DNA of 64,000 nt, taken from assembly GCF_000152805.1 (NCBI RefSeq), contig NZ_CH902578.1:2317074-2381073 (forward strand), given 5' to 3'. Positions 52,127 through 60,719 of the stretch are shown piece after piece. The notes beneath the pieces are model-generated. The model had not been told where the DNA came from. It ran no database searches and was given only the letters and a program-made list of their open reading frames with translations. The stretch's first letter is position 1; each line of letters begins with the position of its first letter. Source of the DNA: Maritimibacter alkaliphilus HTCC2654 (GTDB lineage: Bacteria > Pseudomonadota > Alphaproteobacteria > Rhodobacterales > Rhodobacteraceae). The translations under genes were made by a program, and so were the position numbers.

Positions 52127-54555
52127 TCCGCAGCCTCCAGCATGAGATTGGCGAGCGGCGCATAGCGCTCGGACTTGGCGACCTCCGCCGCCCACGGGTC
52201 GGTGCGATAGACCGATTGGGAAATCTCGAACCGCTCCACGAGGTCCGCGCGCGTGCCAGCATCCGCCAGCGTATCCTTGACCCAGTCGAGCCCGACCTTG
52301 GCGACCCATCTGTAGGGCCGGTCGAGATACTTGGCGCGCTCGCGGTAAAGCTGGATGAACGCCGTCACCCATTCGAGCACCTCGTCCTCGGTCTTCACCG
52401 CGACGAGCGCCTCGGTCTCCTTCACCTCCATGCCCGCAGCGCCCGCGACTGAGATCTGGTAACCGCTGTCGACGCAGACGACGCCCACGTCCTTGCAGGT
52501 CGCCTCGGCGCAGTTGCGGGGGCAGCCAGAGACGCCCAGTTTGACCTTGTGCGGCGTCCACGACCCCCAGAGCAGCTTTTCCAGCTTGATGCCCAGCCCG
52601 GTCGAGTCCTGCGTGCCGAAGCGGCACCATTCCGACCCCACGCAGGTCTTCACCGTGCGCAGGCCCTTTGAATAGGCATGGCCCGACACCATCCCGGCGG
52701 CGTTCAAGTCGCGCCAGATCGCGGGCAGATCCTCTTTCTTGACGCCCAGAAGGTCGATGCGCTGGCCGCCCGTCACCTTGACCACGGCACCGTATTTGTC
52801 GGCGGCGTCGGCGATGGCGCGCAGTTCGTTCGCGTCGGTCATCCCGCCCCACATCCGGGGCATGACCGAATAAGTCCCGTCCTTCTGGATGTTGGCATGG
52901 TTGCGCTCGTTCACGAACCGCGACTGCGGGTCGTCCATGTAGTCGAGCGGCCAGTCCGCGAGCAGATAGAAGTTCACGGCGGGGCGGCAGACGTGGCAGC
53001 CGTTCACCGTCTTCCACCCAAGCTCCTGCCAGACGGCGGGTTGGGATTTCAGTTCCTGCGACTTGATGAGCCGCCGAACATCCTCATGCGTATGGTCGGA
53101 GCAACCGCAGATCGGCTGGGCCGTCGGCATCTGAAAATCGTCGCCGAGCGTGGCGGCAAGCACCTGTTCCACCAGCCCCGTGCAGGTGCCGCAGGAATTC
53201 GACGCCTTGGTCGTGGCACGAACGGCGGCCAGATCGCCCGCCCCGCCTTCGATCGCCTGAACGATGGTGCCCTTGCAAACGCCGTTGCAGCCGCAGATTT
53301 CCGCATCATCCGGCAAGGCTGCAACGGCCGCCAAAGGGTCCGCCGTGGCCCCCCCTTGGAACGCGGGGCCGAAGATCAGGGTGTCGCGCATCTCGGCGAC
53401 ATCCGTGCCGTCCTTGATGTGGTTGTAAAACCACGCGCCGTCGCCCGTATCGCCATACATCACCGCGCCCACGATCCGGTTGCCTTCCAGCACCAGCCGC
53501 TTGTAGACGCCGCGCGCCGGGTCACGGAACACGATATCCTCGCGGTTGGCGGCTTCGGCGAAATCGCCCGCGCTGAACAGGTCGCAGCCGGTTACCTTGA
53601 GCTTGGTCGACACCTCCTTGTTCACGAAGGTCGCAGGCTCGCCCATCAGCGTCTTGGCCAGCACCTTGGCCTGATCGTAAAGCGGCGCGACAAGGCCGAA
53701 AATCGCCCCGTTGTGCTCCACACATTCGCCCAGCGCGAAAATGCTGGGGTCCGAGGTCACCATCTGGTCATCCACGTGAATACCCTTGCCGGTGGCAAGC
53801 CCGGTGTCCTGCGCGAGCGCGATGTTGGGCCGGATGCCGACCGCCATGACCAGGAGGTCACAGGGCAGTTCCGTCCCGTCATCGAGCATCAGGGCCTTCA
53901 CCCGACCATTCTTGCCGACGATCTCTTTCGAGTTCGCCTGACAGAGAACGGTGATGCCCTTGTCCGTGAGTGATTTGCGCAGAAGGTATCCGGCCGCCTC
54001 GTCGAGCTGACGCTCCATGAGGTGACCCATGATGTGAACGACGGTGACGTCGACACCACGCGCGGCCATCCCGGCGGCGGCTTCGAGACCCAGAAGCCCC
54101 CCGCCGATCACCACAGCTTTCGCACCGGGCTTGTCGCCGAGCTGCATCATGGCCTCGGTGTCCTCGAGGTCGCGGTAGGGGATCACACCGTCCAGATCGT
54201 GACCCGGCAGCGGAATGATGAACGGGTTCGACCCGGTGCCGAACACCAGTTTGTCGTAAGCGACTTCGCCTTTCTCACCGACGACCACCTTACGCTCCCG
54301 GTCGATGCGCAACACGCGCTCACCGAACCGGCAGGTGACTCCATTCGCGGCATACCAGTCGTCACCATGCGTGACGATCTCGTCATAGGTCTTGTCGCCC
54401 GACAGGACCGGCGACAGCATCAGCCGGTTGTAGTTCCCGCGCGGCTCGGCGTTGAACAGCGTCACGTCGTAAGCGTCGGGGTTGGCGTCGAACAGATGCT
54501 CCAGCATCCGGCCCGAGGCCATACCGGCCCCGATGACAACGAGTTTCTCGGTCAT
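52123..54555 (-). CDS. nirB: Nitrite reductase (NADH) large subunit
   Basis: An 810-residue cytoplasmic siroheme enzyme. In order: FAD and NADH domains (1-about 400; VVIGAGMASGRMLEHL, VVIGGGLLGLEAAAGMAARG), a BFD-type 2Fe-2S domain (about 425-475; CGCNGVCKGTIV and SCGTCTGLVEQ), and the ferredoxin-like and siroheme/4Fe-4S domains. The cluster cysteines are in CVGSEWCRFG and SGCPRNCAEATCKD. It starts at the ATG at 54555, four bases inside the globin gene end. The siroheme synthase gene needed for its cofactor is not in this window. Confidence 0.95.
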   Translation of the reverse strand: MTEKLVVIGAGMASGRMLEHLFDANPDAYDVTLFNAEPRGNYNRLMLSPVLSGDKTYDEIVTHGDDWYAANGVTCRFGERVLRIDRERKVVVGEKGEVAYDKLVFGTGSNPFIIPLPGHDLDGVIPYRDLEDTEAMMQLGDKPGAKAVVIGGGLLGLEAAAGMAARGVDVTVVHIMGHLMERQLDEAAGYLLRKSLTDKGITVLCQANSKEIVGKNGRVKALMLDDGTELPCDLLVMAVGIRPNIALAQDTGLATGKGIHVDDQMVTSDPSIFALGECVEHNGAIFGLVAPLYDQAKVLAKTLMGEPATFVNKEVSTKLKVTGCDLFSAGDFAEAANREDIVFRDPARGVYKRLVLEGNRIVGAVMYGDTGDGAWFYNHIKDGTDVAEMRDTLIFGPAFQGGATADPLAAVAALPDDAEICGCNGVCKGTIVQAIEGGAGDLAAVRATTKASNSCGTCTGLVEQVLAATLGDDFQMPTAQPICGCSDHTHEDVRRLIKSQELKSQPAVWQELGWKTVNGCHVCRPAVNFYLLADWPLDYMDDPQSRFVNERNHANIQKDGTYSVMPRMWGGMTDANELRAIADAADKYGAVVKVTGGQRIDLLGVKKEDLPAIWRDLNAAGMVSGHAYSKGLRTVKTCVGSEWCRFGTQDSTGLGIKLEKLLWGSWTPHKVKLGVSGCPRNCAEATCKDVGVVCVDSGYQISVAGAAGMEVKETEALVAVKTEDEVLEWVTAFIQLYRERAKYLDRPYRWVAKVGLDWVKDTLADAGTRADLVERFEISQSVYRTDPWAAEVAKSERYAPLANLMLEAAE

Positions 54556-54974
54556 TGCAGCGCCTCCTTCGGGTAAGCGGCTTGTTTCATCACGGATGAC
54601 AGGGTGCCGTAGGCTTCGATCCATGCGGCCCGCACATCGGATGTGAAATCCGGGCCAAGACCCTGCTCCAACGTGCGGATGAGCGATGCACCGACCTTGT
54701 CGTAATGCTCAGGCTGGACGCCGTAGTCGACGTGCCGGATGGCGAGCGCCTGCGCGGCGGGCACGATCTGGTCGAGCGTGTGCAACCCGTTCACCACGAC
54801 GGCGAGCGTGCCCATCAGCTTCATGCCCTGCTCGTTCATGTTGCCCTTGAACAGGGGGCGCACTTCCGGTGCGGCCGCGAACAGGTCCGAGTAGAAGAGT
54901 TCGGCCGCCGTCGCCTTGATCGGTTCGACCTTAGCGAAGCTTTCCTGAACCAGCGTGATCGTCTTGTCGTCCAT
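54552..54974 (-). CDS. Single-domain globin in the nas operon
   Basis: A 140-residue globin. The ATG at 54974 is preferred because a GGAG site lies nine bases upstream; a GTG at 54983 overlapping the transporter stop would add three residues. Globin features are SFAKVEPIKATAAELFYSDLF (A-B helices), the proximal-histidine region ALAIRHVDYGVQPEHYDKVG (F helix, His near 83) and the H-helix AAWIEAYGTLSSVM. There is no reductase domain, so it resembles the globin part of flavohemoglobins. Single-domain hemoglobins in nitrate assimilation operons (for example Bjgb of Bradyrhizobium) remove nitric oxide. It overlaps nirB by four bases. Confidence 0.88.
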   Translation of the reverse strand: MDDKTITLVQESFAKVEPIKATAAELFYSDLFAAAPEVRPLFKGNMNEQGMKLMGTLAVVVNGLHTLDQIVPAAQALAIRHVDYGVQPEHYDKVGASLIRTLEQGLGPDFTSDVRAAWIEAYGTLSSVMKQAAYPKEALQ

Positions 54975-54979
54975 GCCCG

Positions 54980-56686
54980 TCACTCCGCGGCCACGGCTTT
55001 GGGCGCGTCCACGTCCGCAGCCTTGGGTTTCGGTTTCGCGCCGTGCTCATATTCGTCGAGGAAGTTCAGAACCTCTTCGCGGTAGTGGTAGTAATCCGGG
55101 TGTTCCAGCAGCGCCTTGCGGGTGCGCGGGCGCGGCAGATCGACCTCGGTGATCTTGCCGATGGTCGCCTGCGGCCCATTGGTCATCATCACCACGCGGT
55201 CGGCCAAGAGGATCGCCTCGTCCACGTCATGCGTGACGCAGATCGCGGTGACCTTGGTGCGGTCCCAGACCTCCATCAGCACTTCCTGAAGCTCCCACCG
55301 GGTCAGGCTGTCGAGCATCCCGAACGGCTCGTCGAGGAGCAGGAGTTTGGGCGATAGCGCGAAGGCGCGGGCGATTCCGACGCGCTGGCGCATCCCGTTC
55401 GACATATCCGCCGCCGACTTGTCGATCGCATCGCCCAGACCGACGCGTTCGAGGTAGTATTCCACCACGTCCTGACGCTCGGCCCGCGAGGCTTTCGGAT
55501 AAACCTTGTCCACCCCGATCGCGACGTTCTCTTTCGTGGTGAGCCACGGGAACAGGTTGGGCGACTGGAACACGACGGCGCGCTCCGGGTCGGCCTCGAC
55601 CACTTCCTTGCCGTCCAGAATGATCCCGCCCTTCGAGATCGCGTTCAACCCTGCGGTCATGGTCAGGACCGTCGACTTGCCGCAGCCCGAATGCCCGATC
55701 AGCGAAATGAACTCGCCTTTCTTCAGGTTCAGGTCGAAATCCTCGACCACCGTGAGCGGCCCCTTGGGGGTCGGGTAGATCTTATGGATGTGCGAAAACT
55801 CGAGGTATTTCTCGTCCAGCTTCGACTTCGCCGCTTCGACCACCGCATTCGGGGCCTCGGGGTCCATGTTGTGAATGGCGGTGACGTTGGGAAGCTGGCG
55901 GATGCCCTCCGCCTTGGCTTCGATCCCCACGTCCATCAGGTAAGTCGTCACCCGCGCCCTGAGCGCCTTGAACGTCTCGTCATGGTTCATGGCCGAGCGA
56001 TCACGGGGACGCTCAAGCCCCACCCTGAACTCTTCGCCCAAGCTGCCGTCCGGGTTCAGCGCGATGATCCGGTCGGCCAGCAGAATGGCCTCGTCCACAT
56101 CGTTGGTGATGAGCACGCAGGTCTTCTTGTCGGCGTTCCAGATCGCCTCGATCTCGTCGCCCAGATTGGCGCGGGTCAGCGCGTCGAGCGCGGAAAGCGG
56201 TTCGTCCAGCAGCAGCACCTCGGGATTCATGGCCAGCGCACGCGCCACGTTCACCCGCTGGCGCATCCCGCCCGACAGCTCCGCCGGGCGGCGCGTGACG
56301 GCGTGGGACAGGCCGACCATCTGCACATACTTGGCGACGGTCGCTTCCTTCTCGGCTTTCGGCATCTTCGGGAACACCGATTCCAGCGCCAGCATGACGT
56401 TGCCGTGCACCGTGAGCCACGGCATGAGCGAATAGCTCTGAAAGATCACGCCGCGTTCCGGGCCGGGGCCTTCAATGGGCTTGCCCTTGAAACTGACGCT
56501 GCCCTTGGTCGGAAATTCCAGCCCGGCCATCAGGTTGATGAGGGTCGTCTTGCCGGTGCCGGAGAAGCCGAGCAGCACGAGGAACTCACCCTCCTGCACA
56601 TCGAGGTCGATGTCTTTCAGGACATGGGTCGCTTCTGTGCCTTCACCGAAGGACTTCGAGACGTTCTTGAACTGGATGACGGACAT
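54980..56686 (-). CDS. Nitrate ABC transporter ATPase, two fused ATP-binding domains (NrtC+NrtD-like)
   Basis: A 568-residue protein containing two complete ABC ATPases. Domain 1 (1-about 235): Walker A GFSGTGKTTLINL, signature LSGGMRQRVNVARAL, Walker B VLLLDEPLSALD. Linker of about 75 residues (from MNHDETFKALRARV). Domain 2 (about 310-545): Walker A GHSGCGKSTVLTM, a weaker signature MSNGMRQRVGIARAF, Walker B LLLLDEPFGMLD. The switch residue is Asn in domain 1 (LITNDVDEA) but His in domain 2 (CVTHDVDEA), so domain 1 may be catalytically impaired. It starts at the ATG at 56686, six bases after the NrtB-like stop. Cyanobacterial NrtC and NrtD are separate proteins. Confidence 0.92.
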   Translation of the reverse strand: MSVIQFKNVSKSFGEGTEATHVLKDIDLDVQEGEFLVLLGFSGTGKTTLINLMAGLEFPTKGSVSFKGKPIEGPGPERGVIFQSYSLMPWLTVHGNVMLALESVFPKMPKAEKEATVAKYVQMVGLSHAVTRRPAELSGGMRQRVNVARALAMNPEVLLLDEPLSALDALTRANLGDEIEAIWNADKKTCVLITNDVDEAILLADRIIALNPDGSLGEEFRVGLERPRDRSAMNHDETFKALRARVTTYLMDVGIEAKAEGIRQLPNVTAIHNMDPEAPNAVVEAAKSKLDEKYLEFSHIHKIYPTPKGPLTVVEDFDLNLKKGEFISLIGHSGCGKSTVLTMTAGLNAISKGGIILDGKEVVEADPERAVVFQSPNLFPWLTTKENVAIGVDKVYPKASRAERQDVVEYYLERVGLGDAIDKSAADMSNGMRQRVGIARAFALSPKLLLLDEPFGMLDSLTRWELQEVLMEVWDRTKVTAICVTHDVDEAILLADRVVMMTNGPQATIGKITEVDLPRPRTRKALLEHPDYYHYREEVLNFLDEYEHGAKPKPKAADVDAPKAVAAE

Positions 56687-56691
56687 GACGC

Positions 56692-57777
56692 TCACCGGTT
56701 GTTCGAGAAGGTGAAGGCCGACTGGAGCGCGAACATGACGCGGTCGAGCAGGAAGCCGATGATGCCGATGGTGAACACCGCGACCATGATCCGGGCGAGC
56801 GATTGGCTCGATCCGTTCTGGAACTCGTCCCACACGAACTTGCCGAGGCCGGGGTTCTGGGCGAGCATTTCGGCGGCGATCAGGACCATCCAGCCCACAC
56901 CCAGCGACAGGCGCAGCCCGGTGAAGATGAGCGGCAGCGCGGACGGGAGCACCAGCTTGGTGATCTTGGTCCAGGTGTTCATCTTGAGCACCTTCGAGAC
57001 CGAGACGAGGTCTTTGTCGATGGAGGACACACCCAGCGAGGTGTTGATGAGCGTGGGCCACAGCGAACACAGCGTCACGGTGATGGCCGAGATGATGAAG
57101 CTCTTGGGGAGCAGCCCGTCCGTGCCCTCGGCCGCCAGCGCCGAGACGATCATTGTCACGATGGGCAGCCAGGCGAGCGGCGAGACCGGCTTGAAGATCT
57201 GAACGATGGGGTTGATCGCGGCGTTCGCGATGGGCGACAGGCCCGCGACGATGCCGAGCGGAATGGCGATGGCCGAGCCGATCAGGAAGCCGAAGAACAC
57301 GGTTTTGATCGAGGTCCAGATCTGGTCGTAGTAACTCGGCGCGCCGGTGAAGGGGATGTCCTTCACTTTGTCCATCTCGCCCGCTTCGATGTAACGCTGG
57401 TTGCGCGCCTCGACGCGTTCGTTGTGTTGGGCTTCCTTGGCGGCCTTTTCCACGGCGTCGCCATGCAGGCTGACCACTTCGGTCCAGACCTGCGCGGGGC
57501 CGGGGATCGCCCCGAGCGAGGTCTGAACCTTGGGCGCGAGCGTGCCCCAGAGCACGAGGAAGGCGAGGATCGCGACCAGCGGCACACCCAGCAGGCGCCA
57601 GACGTCTTTCATCTGAGCTTTCGGGTTGTCGCCGGCGACGGCTTTCAGGATCGGGGTGATCCAGGCGAGGCCGAGAACCTTGAAGTAGGTGTCGGCCTTG
57701 TTGATGCGGGTGAAGAGCCGGGCCTTGCGGGCCTCGCGCGCGTCCGCCTCAGCGAAATTGGGATCGACGGTTGTCAT
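56692..57777 (-). CDS. nrtB: Nitrate ABC transporter permease (NrtB-like)
   Basis: A 361-residue inner-membrane permease. It has a cytoplasmic N-terminal extension of about 70 residues, a first helix (LLGVPLVAILAFLVLWGTLA), a charged periplasmic or loop segment (about 110-155) and then the five helices of the core. Family blocks are IPLGIVAGLSPIANAAINPIVQIFKPVSPLAWLPI (about 190-225), DLVSVSKVLKMNTWTKITKLVLPSALPLIF (EAA loop, about 265-295) and GLRLSLGVGWMVLIAAEM. It is longer than cyanobacterial NrtB (~280). It works with the NrtA-like protein and the fused ATPase. Confidence 0.92.
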   Translation of the reverse strand: MTTVDPNFAEADAREARKARLFTRINKADTYFKVLGLAWITPILKAVAGDNPKAQMKDVWRLLGVPLVAILAFLVLWGTLAPKVQTSLGAIPGPAQVWTEVVSLHGDAVEKAAKEAQHNERVEARNQRYIEAGEMDKVKDIPFTGAPSYYDQIWTSIKTVFFGFLIGSAIAIPLGIVAGLSPIANAAINPIVQIFKPVSPLAWLPIVTMIVSALAAEGTDGLLPKSFIISAITVTLCSLWPTLINTSLGVSSIDKDLVSVSKVLKMNTWTKITKLVLPSALPLIFTGLRLSLGVGWMVLIAAEMLAQNPGLGKFVWDEFQNGSSQSLARIMVAVFTIGIIGFLLDRVMFALQSAFTFSNNR

Positions 57778-57815
57778 GGGTTCTCGTCCTAAAGTTCGAG
57801 TGTGGTCAGGAGCGT

Positions 57816-57892
57816 GGGCCGCTCATCCGGGGCTTGGCCCGTCTTCGCACCGTCTTGGGCGAAGACACGGCGAAGGTGTGGATGAGCGGCCC
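57816..57892 (-). other. Intercistronic hairpin after nrtA
   Basis: A 13-bp perfect outer stem (57816-57828 with 57880-57892) with an inner 7-bp stem GTCTTCG/CGAAGAC (57841-57847 with 57860-57866). No U-tract. It fills the nrtA-nrtB gap. Confidence 0.7.
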
Positions 57893-57899
57893 CCGTGGC

Positions 57900-59270
57900 T
57901 TAGCCCTGGATCTCGTTACCGATCACCTTCTGCTCGCCCTTGAGGCCGATCGGCAGGCTTTCGAGGTAAGCGTTGGGCTGGGTGCCGTCGAAACCGATGC
58001 CGTCGATCACGTCTTCGGCGGGCGTCGGGTCTTTGTAGCCATCCTCATCGGCAGCCGGGAACATATCCTCGGTCGCGTAGCCCTCTTCGATGAGGAGCGC
58101 GGCGGCTTCCATGTAGATCTCCGGCTTGTAGACCGAGCGGGCGACTTCGTCGTACCAGCTGTCGGGCTTGGCTTCGGCGATCTGGCCCCAGCGGCGCATC
58201 TGGGTCAGATACCAAACCGCGTCGGAGTAGTAGGGATAAGTCGCGTTGTAGCGGAAGAACACGTTGAAATCGGGGACTTCACGCTTGTCGCCCTTTTCAT
58301 ACTCGAACGTGCCGGTCATCGAGTTGGCGATGACTTCGTAATCCGCGCCGACGTATTCGGGACGCGACAGGATTTCCACGGCTTCCGGGCGGTTGGCGTT
58401 GTCGTTTTCGTCCAGCCACATCGCTGCACGGATCAGCGCCTTGGTGACGGCGAGCGTGGTGTTCGGATACTGCTCGGCGAACTCGGCGGTGATGCCGAAC
58501 ACCTTTTCCGGATTGTTCTTCCACAGCTCGTAGTCGGTGATGACGGGCACACCGATGCCCTTGAACACGGCCTGCTGGTTCCACGGCTCGCCCACGCAAT
58601 AGCCCGAGATCGTCCCGGCTTCGAGCGTGGCGGGCATTTGCGGCGGCGGCGTCACGGACAGGAAGGCTTCGGCGCCGATCTGGCCGGTCACGTCCTCGGG
58701 CGAATAATATCCGGGCTCGATCCCGCCGGCGGCCAGCCAGTAACGCAGCTCGTAATTGTGGGTCGACACGGGGAACACCATGCCCATGTTGAAGGGCTTG
58801 CCGTTCGCGTTGAACTCTTCGATCACGGGCTTGAGGTAGCTGGCCGAGATCGGATGCGACACGAGGCCGTCGTCGTTCGTCGGCAGGTTCGGTTTCATCA
58901 TCTCCCACACTTCGTTCGACACGGTGATGCCGTTGCCGTTCAGGTCCATCGAGAAGGGGGTGATGATATGCGCCTCGGTGCCGTAACCGATGGTCGCGGC
59001 CAGCGGCTGACCGGCAAGCATGTGCGCCCCGTCCAGCGTGCCCGAGATCACGCCGTCCAGCAGCACCTTCCAGTTCGCCTGCGCTTCCAGCGTCACGAAC
59101 AGGCCCTCGTCATCGAAGAACCCTTGCTCATAGGCCACGGCGAGTGGCGCCATGTCGGTCAGCTTGATGAAGCCGAAGGTCAGCACGTCTTTTTCGAGGT
59201 CCAGCATCTCGGCCGTGGCCGGCGCGGTGAGCGCGGTCGAAGCGGCGAGAGCAACGATCAGTTTCTTCAT
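57900..59270 (-). CDS. nrtA: Nitrate-binding protein of the ABC importer (NrtA/CmpA family)
   Basis: A 456-residue periplasmic binding protein with a cleavable signal ([20 protein letters not shown]). The mature part has [82 protein letters not shown] and [19 protein letters not shown]. This is the standard NrtA/CmpA architecture. It is the first structural gene after the nas leader RNA and hence the first target of NasT antitermination. It is separated from nrtB by a long hairpin. Confidence 0.94.
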   Translation of the reverse strand: MKKLIVALAASTALTAPATAEMLDLEKDVLTFGFIKLTDMAPLAVAYEQGFFDDEGLFVTLEAQANWKVLLDGVISGTLDGAHMLAGQPLAATIGYGTEAHIITPFSMDLNGNGITVSNEVWEMMKPNLPTNDDGLVSHPISASYLKPVIEEFNANGKPFNMGMVFPVSTHNYELRYWLAAGGIEPGYYSPEDVTGQIGAEAFLSVTPPPQMPATLEAGTISGYCVGEPWNQQAVFKGIGVPVITDYELWKNNPEKVFGITAEFAEQYPNTTLAVTKALIRAAMWLDENDNANRPEAVEILSRPEYVGADYEVIANSMTGTFEYEKGDKREVPDFNVFFRYNATYPYYSDAVWYLTQMRRWGQIAEAKPDSWYDEVARSVYKPEIYMEAAALLIEEGYATEDMFPAADEDGYKDPTPAEDVIDGIGFDGTQPNAYLESLPIGLKGEQKVIGNEIQG

Positions 59271-59317
59271 GGTTTCAGGTTCCCTTTGTGTGTCCCGAAG
59301 GCCGAAGCCAAAACGAA

Positions 59318-59374
59318 AAAGCCGCTCGAATCGTCATCGCGGGGAGGAGGTCGCGACACGTTTCGAGCGGCTTT
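59318..59374 (-). terminator. Attenuator terminator in the nas leader
   Basis: A 13-bp stem AAAGCCGCTCGAA/TTCGAGCGGCTTT (59318-59330 with 59362-59374). Read on the minus strand it is followed by TTCGTTTT after the last U-run. It lies between the ANTAR hairpin and nrtA, where a conditional terminator is expected. Confidence 0.85.
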
Positions 59375-59385
59375 GCTCAGTATGA

Positions 59386-59431
59386 TCCCAGTCACTGGGA
59401 GGAATTCGTAGGCAGACATCGTTGCCCGCCT
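59386..59431 (-). ncRNA. ANTAR-target hairpins of the nas leader RNA
   Basis: On the minus strand the 5' hairpin (59431-59410) has an 8-bp stem AGGCGGGC/GUCUGCCU with two G-U pairs and the hexaloop AACGAU. Loop position 1 is A and position 4 is G, the known recognition rule for ANTAR proteins. A second hairpin (59400-59386) has stem UCCC/GGGA or longer with loop beginning AGUGAC (again A1, G4), though the loop size is ambiguous. Then follows the terminator stem. This is the expected layout of a NasT antitermination leader. Confidence 0.7.
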
Positions 59432-59516
59432 GTCATCATGAGTGCGCCCGTTTCGGGATGCGCTCAACAAAACCTTTGCCGCAGACAACGAAAAAACGCT
59501 GCGGTGCAGAAAGTGC

Positions 59517-60719
59517 TTAATTCTTGTGCGTGATTTTCGACCGGATCGTCGCGTCCGGGTCAAAAGTGCGCCGGTCGAAGAACAGATCGGGCGGCAGGGT
59601 CAGGCGCCCATACTCGCTCGCCACCGGGGTTTCGACCTCGATCGAGCCCTCGATCTTCGAGGAAGCGCCGGGCAGATCGAGGGCGATTCCCTCCAGCGCG
59701 GCGCGGTAAAGATCGGGGCGGAAGACCTGCGCCGCCTGTCGCAGCGACTCTTCCCGGTCAAGCCCCATGCGCGCGGCAAGCTGGTTCGCGATCCACTGGG
59801 CCTGACTGCGCCAAGGGAAGTTCGCCGCGCCTTTGTGAAAGCCGACGAACCCGTCGACGGTGCGCTGCTCGCCCCGGCTGGAAATAATGAGATTGCCGGA
59901 CAGGGCCCGTTCGATCACCTCGGGCGGCAGGTCGAGGTATTCGGGCCGCGACAGAAGCTCGGCGGTCAGCAGCCGCGATTCCGGGTCCGCGATCCAGCGC
60001 CCCGACCGATAGACCGCGCGGATCAGGCGCGCGGACAGCCCGGTTTCGGCGGAGGCCCAGTCCGAGCGGACGGCCAGCACTTTTTCGGGCGAGAAGCTCC
60101 AGATCGACTTGCCGGGCAGCAGGAGTGCGCCGACGCCGTTCTCGACGGCGATGGACCCCCACGGTTCCCCCACGCAGAACGCGTCGATCTCGCCCGCCTC
60201 TATGGCATCGGCCATAAGCGGCGGCGGCATCGTCTTGATGTCCACCCCCTGCGGCGCGGGCAGACCCAACGAGGACAGCCAGTAATAAAGCAGTTCCGCA
60301 TGCATCGACAGCGGGAAGGGAACGCCGATGCGCAACCGGTCCACCTTGGCGGCGATCAACGCCTCGCCCGCCGATCTGGCGTCGCGGAAGTCGAAGCCGT
60401 GCCCGTTGTCGCGCAGCCGGCCCTCCAGCGCACGCGACACCCCGATGACCGTGCCGTTCACCGACAGGACGGCCAGCGCCGACAGATCGGCCCCGGCCCC
60501 GCCCAGCCCCATCGCGGTCGCGACGGGCACGGGCGACAGCATATGCGCCGCATCGACACGGCCGAAGACGAGCATGTCACGCAGCGACGACCAGCTCGGC
60601 GCGCGCACGAGGTCGAGCGTCAGACCTTCTTCCGCCGCGAACCCCATCTCCTGCGCCACGATCAGCGGCGCGGCATCGACCAGCGGGATGAACCCGACGG
60701 ACAGCACGGCACCCTTCAT
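59517..60719 (-). CDS. nasS: Nitrate/nitrite sensor NasS
   Basis: A 400-residue protein of the NrtA/CmpA family without a signal peptide (it begins directly MKGAVLSVGFIPLVDAAPLI). This identifies the cytoplasmic sensor NasS rather than a transport protein. Other blocks are VFGRVDAAHMLSPVPVATAMG, VPFPLSMHAELLYYWLSSLG and IDAFCVGEPWGSIAVE. NasS binds NasT when nitrate and nitrite are absent and releases it on binding them. The start overlaps the nasT stop (ATGA), as in other nasTS pairs. Confidence 0.93.
   Translation of the reverse strand: MKGAVLSVGFIPLVDAAPLIVAQEMGFAAEEGLTLDLVRAPSWSSLRDMLVFGRVDAAHMLSPVPVATAMGLGGAGADLSALAVLSVNGTVIGVSRALEGRLRDNGHGFDFRDARSAGEALIAAKVDRLRIGVPFPLSMHAELLYYWLSSLGLPAPQGVDIKTMPPPLMADAIEAGEIDAFCVGEPWGSIAVENGVGALLLPGKSIWSFSPEKVLAVRSDWASAETGLSARLIRAVYRSGRWIADPESRLLTAELLSRPEYLDLPPEVIERALSGNLIISSRGEQRTVDGFVGFHKGAANFPWRSQAQWIANQLAARMGLDREESLRQAAQVFRPDLYRAALEGIALDLPGASSKIEGSIEVETPVASEYGRLTLPPDLFFDRRTFDPDATIRSKITHKN

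Larger units (their letters stand above)
59271..59516 (-). promoter_or_regulatory. nasS-nrtA intergenic leader region
   Basis: A gene-free stretch of 246 bases holding the two ANTAR hairpins and the terminator. Upstream of these (59478-59503) is a 6-bp inverted repeat CCGCAG/CTGCGG. I did not find a convincing sigma-54 or sigma-70 box. Confidence 0.7.

Noticed and set aside
56687-57070. N-terminal extension of the fused ATPase into nrtB
   Set aside because: It overlaps nrtB coding sequence in another frame; the ATG at 56686 gives a standard ABC start.
59500-59520. Possible sigma-54 promoter (AGCAC...CTGC) before the nas leader
   Set aside because: Spacing between the two elements is two bases too short.
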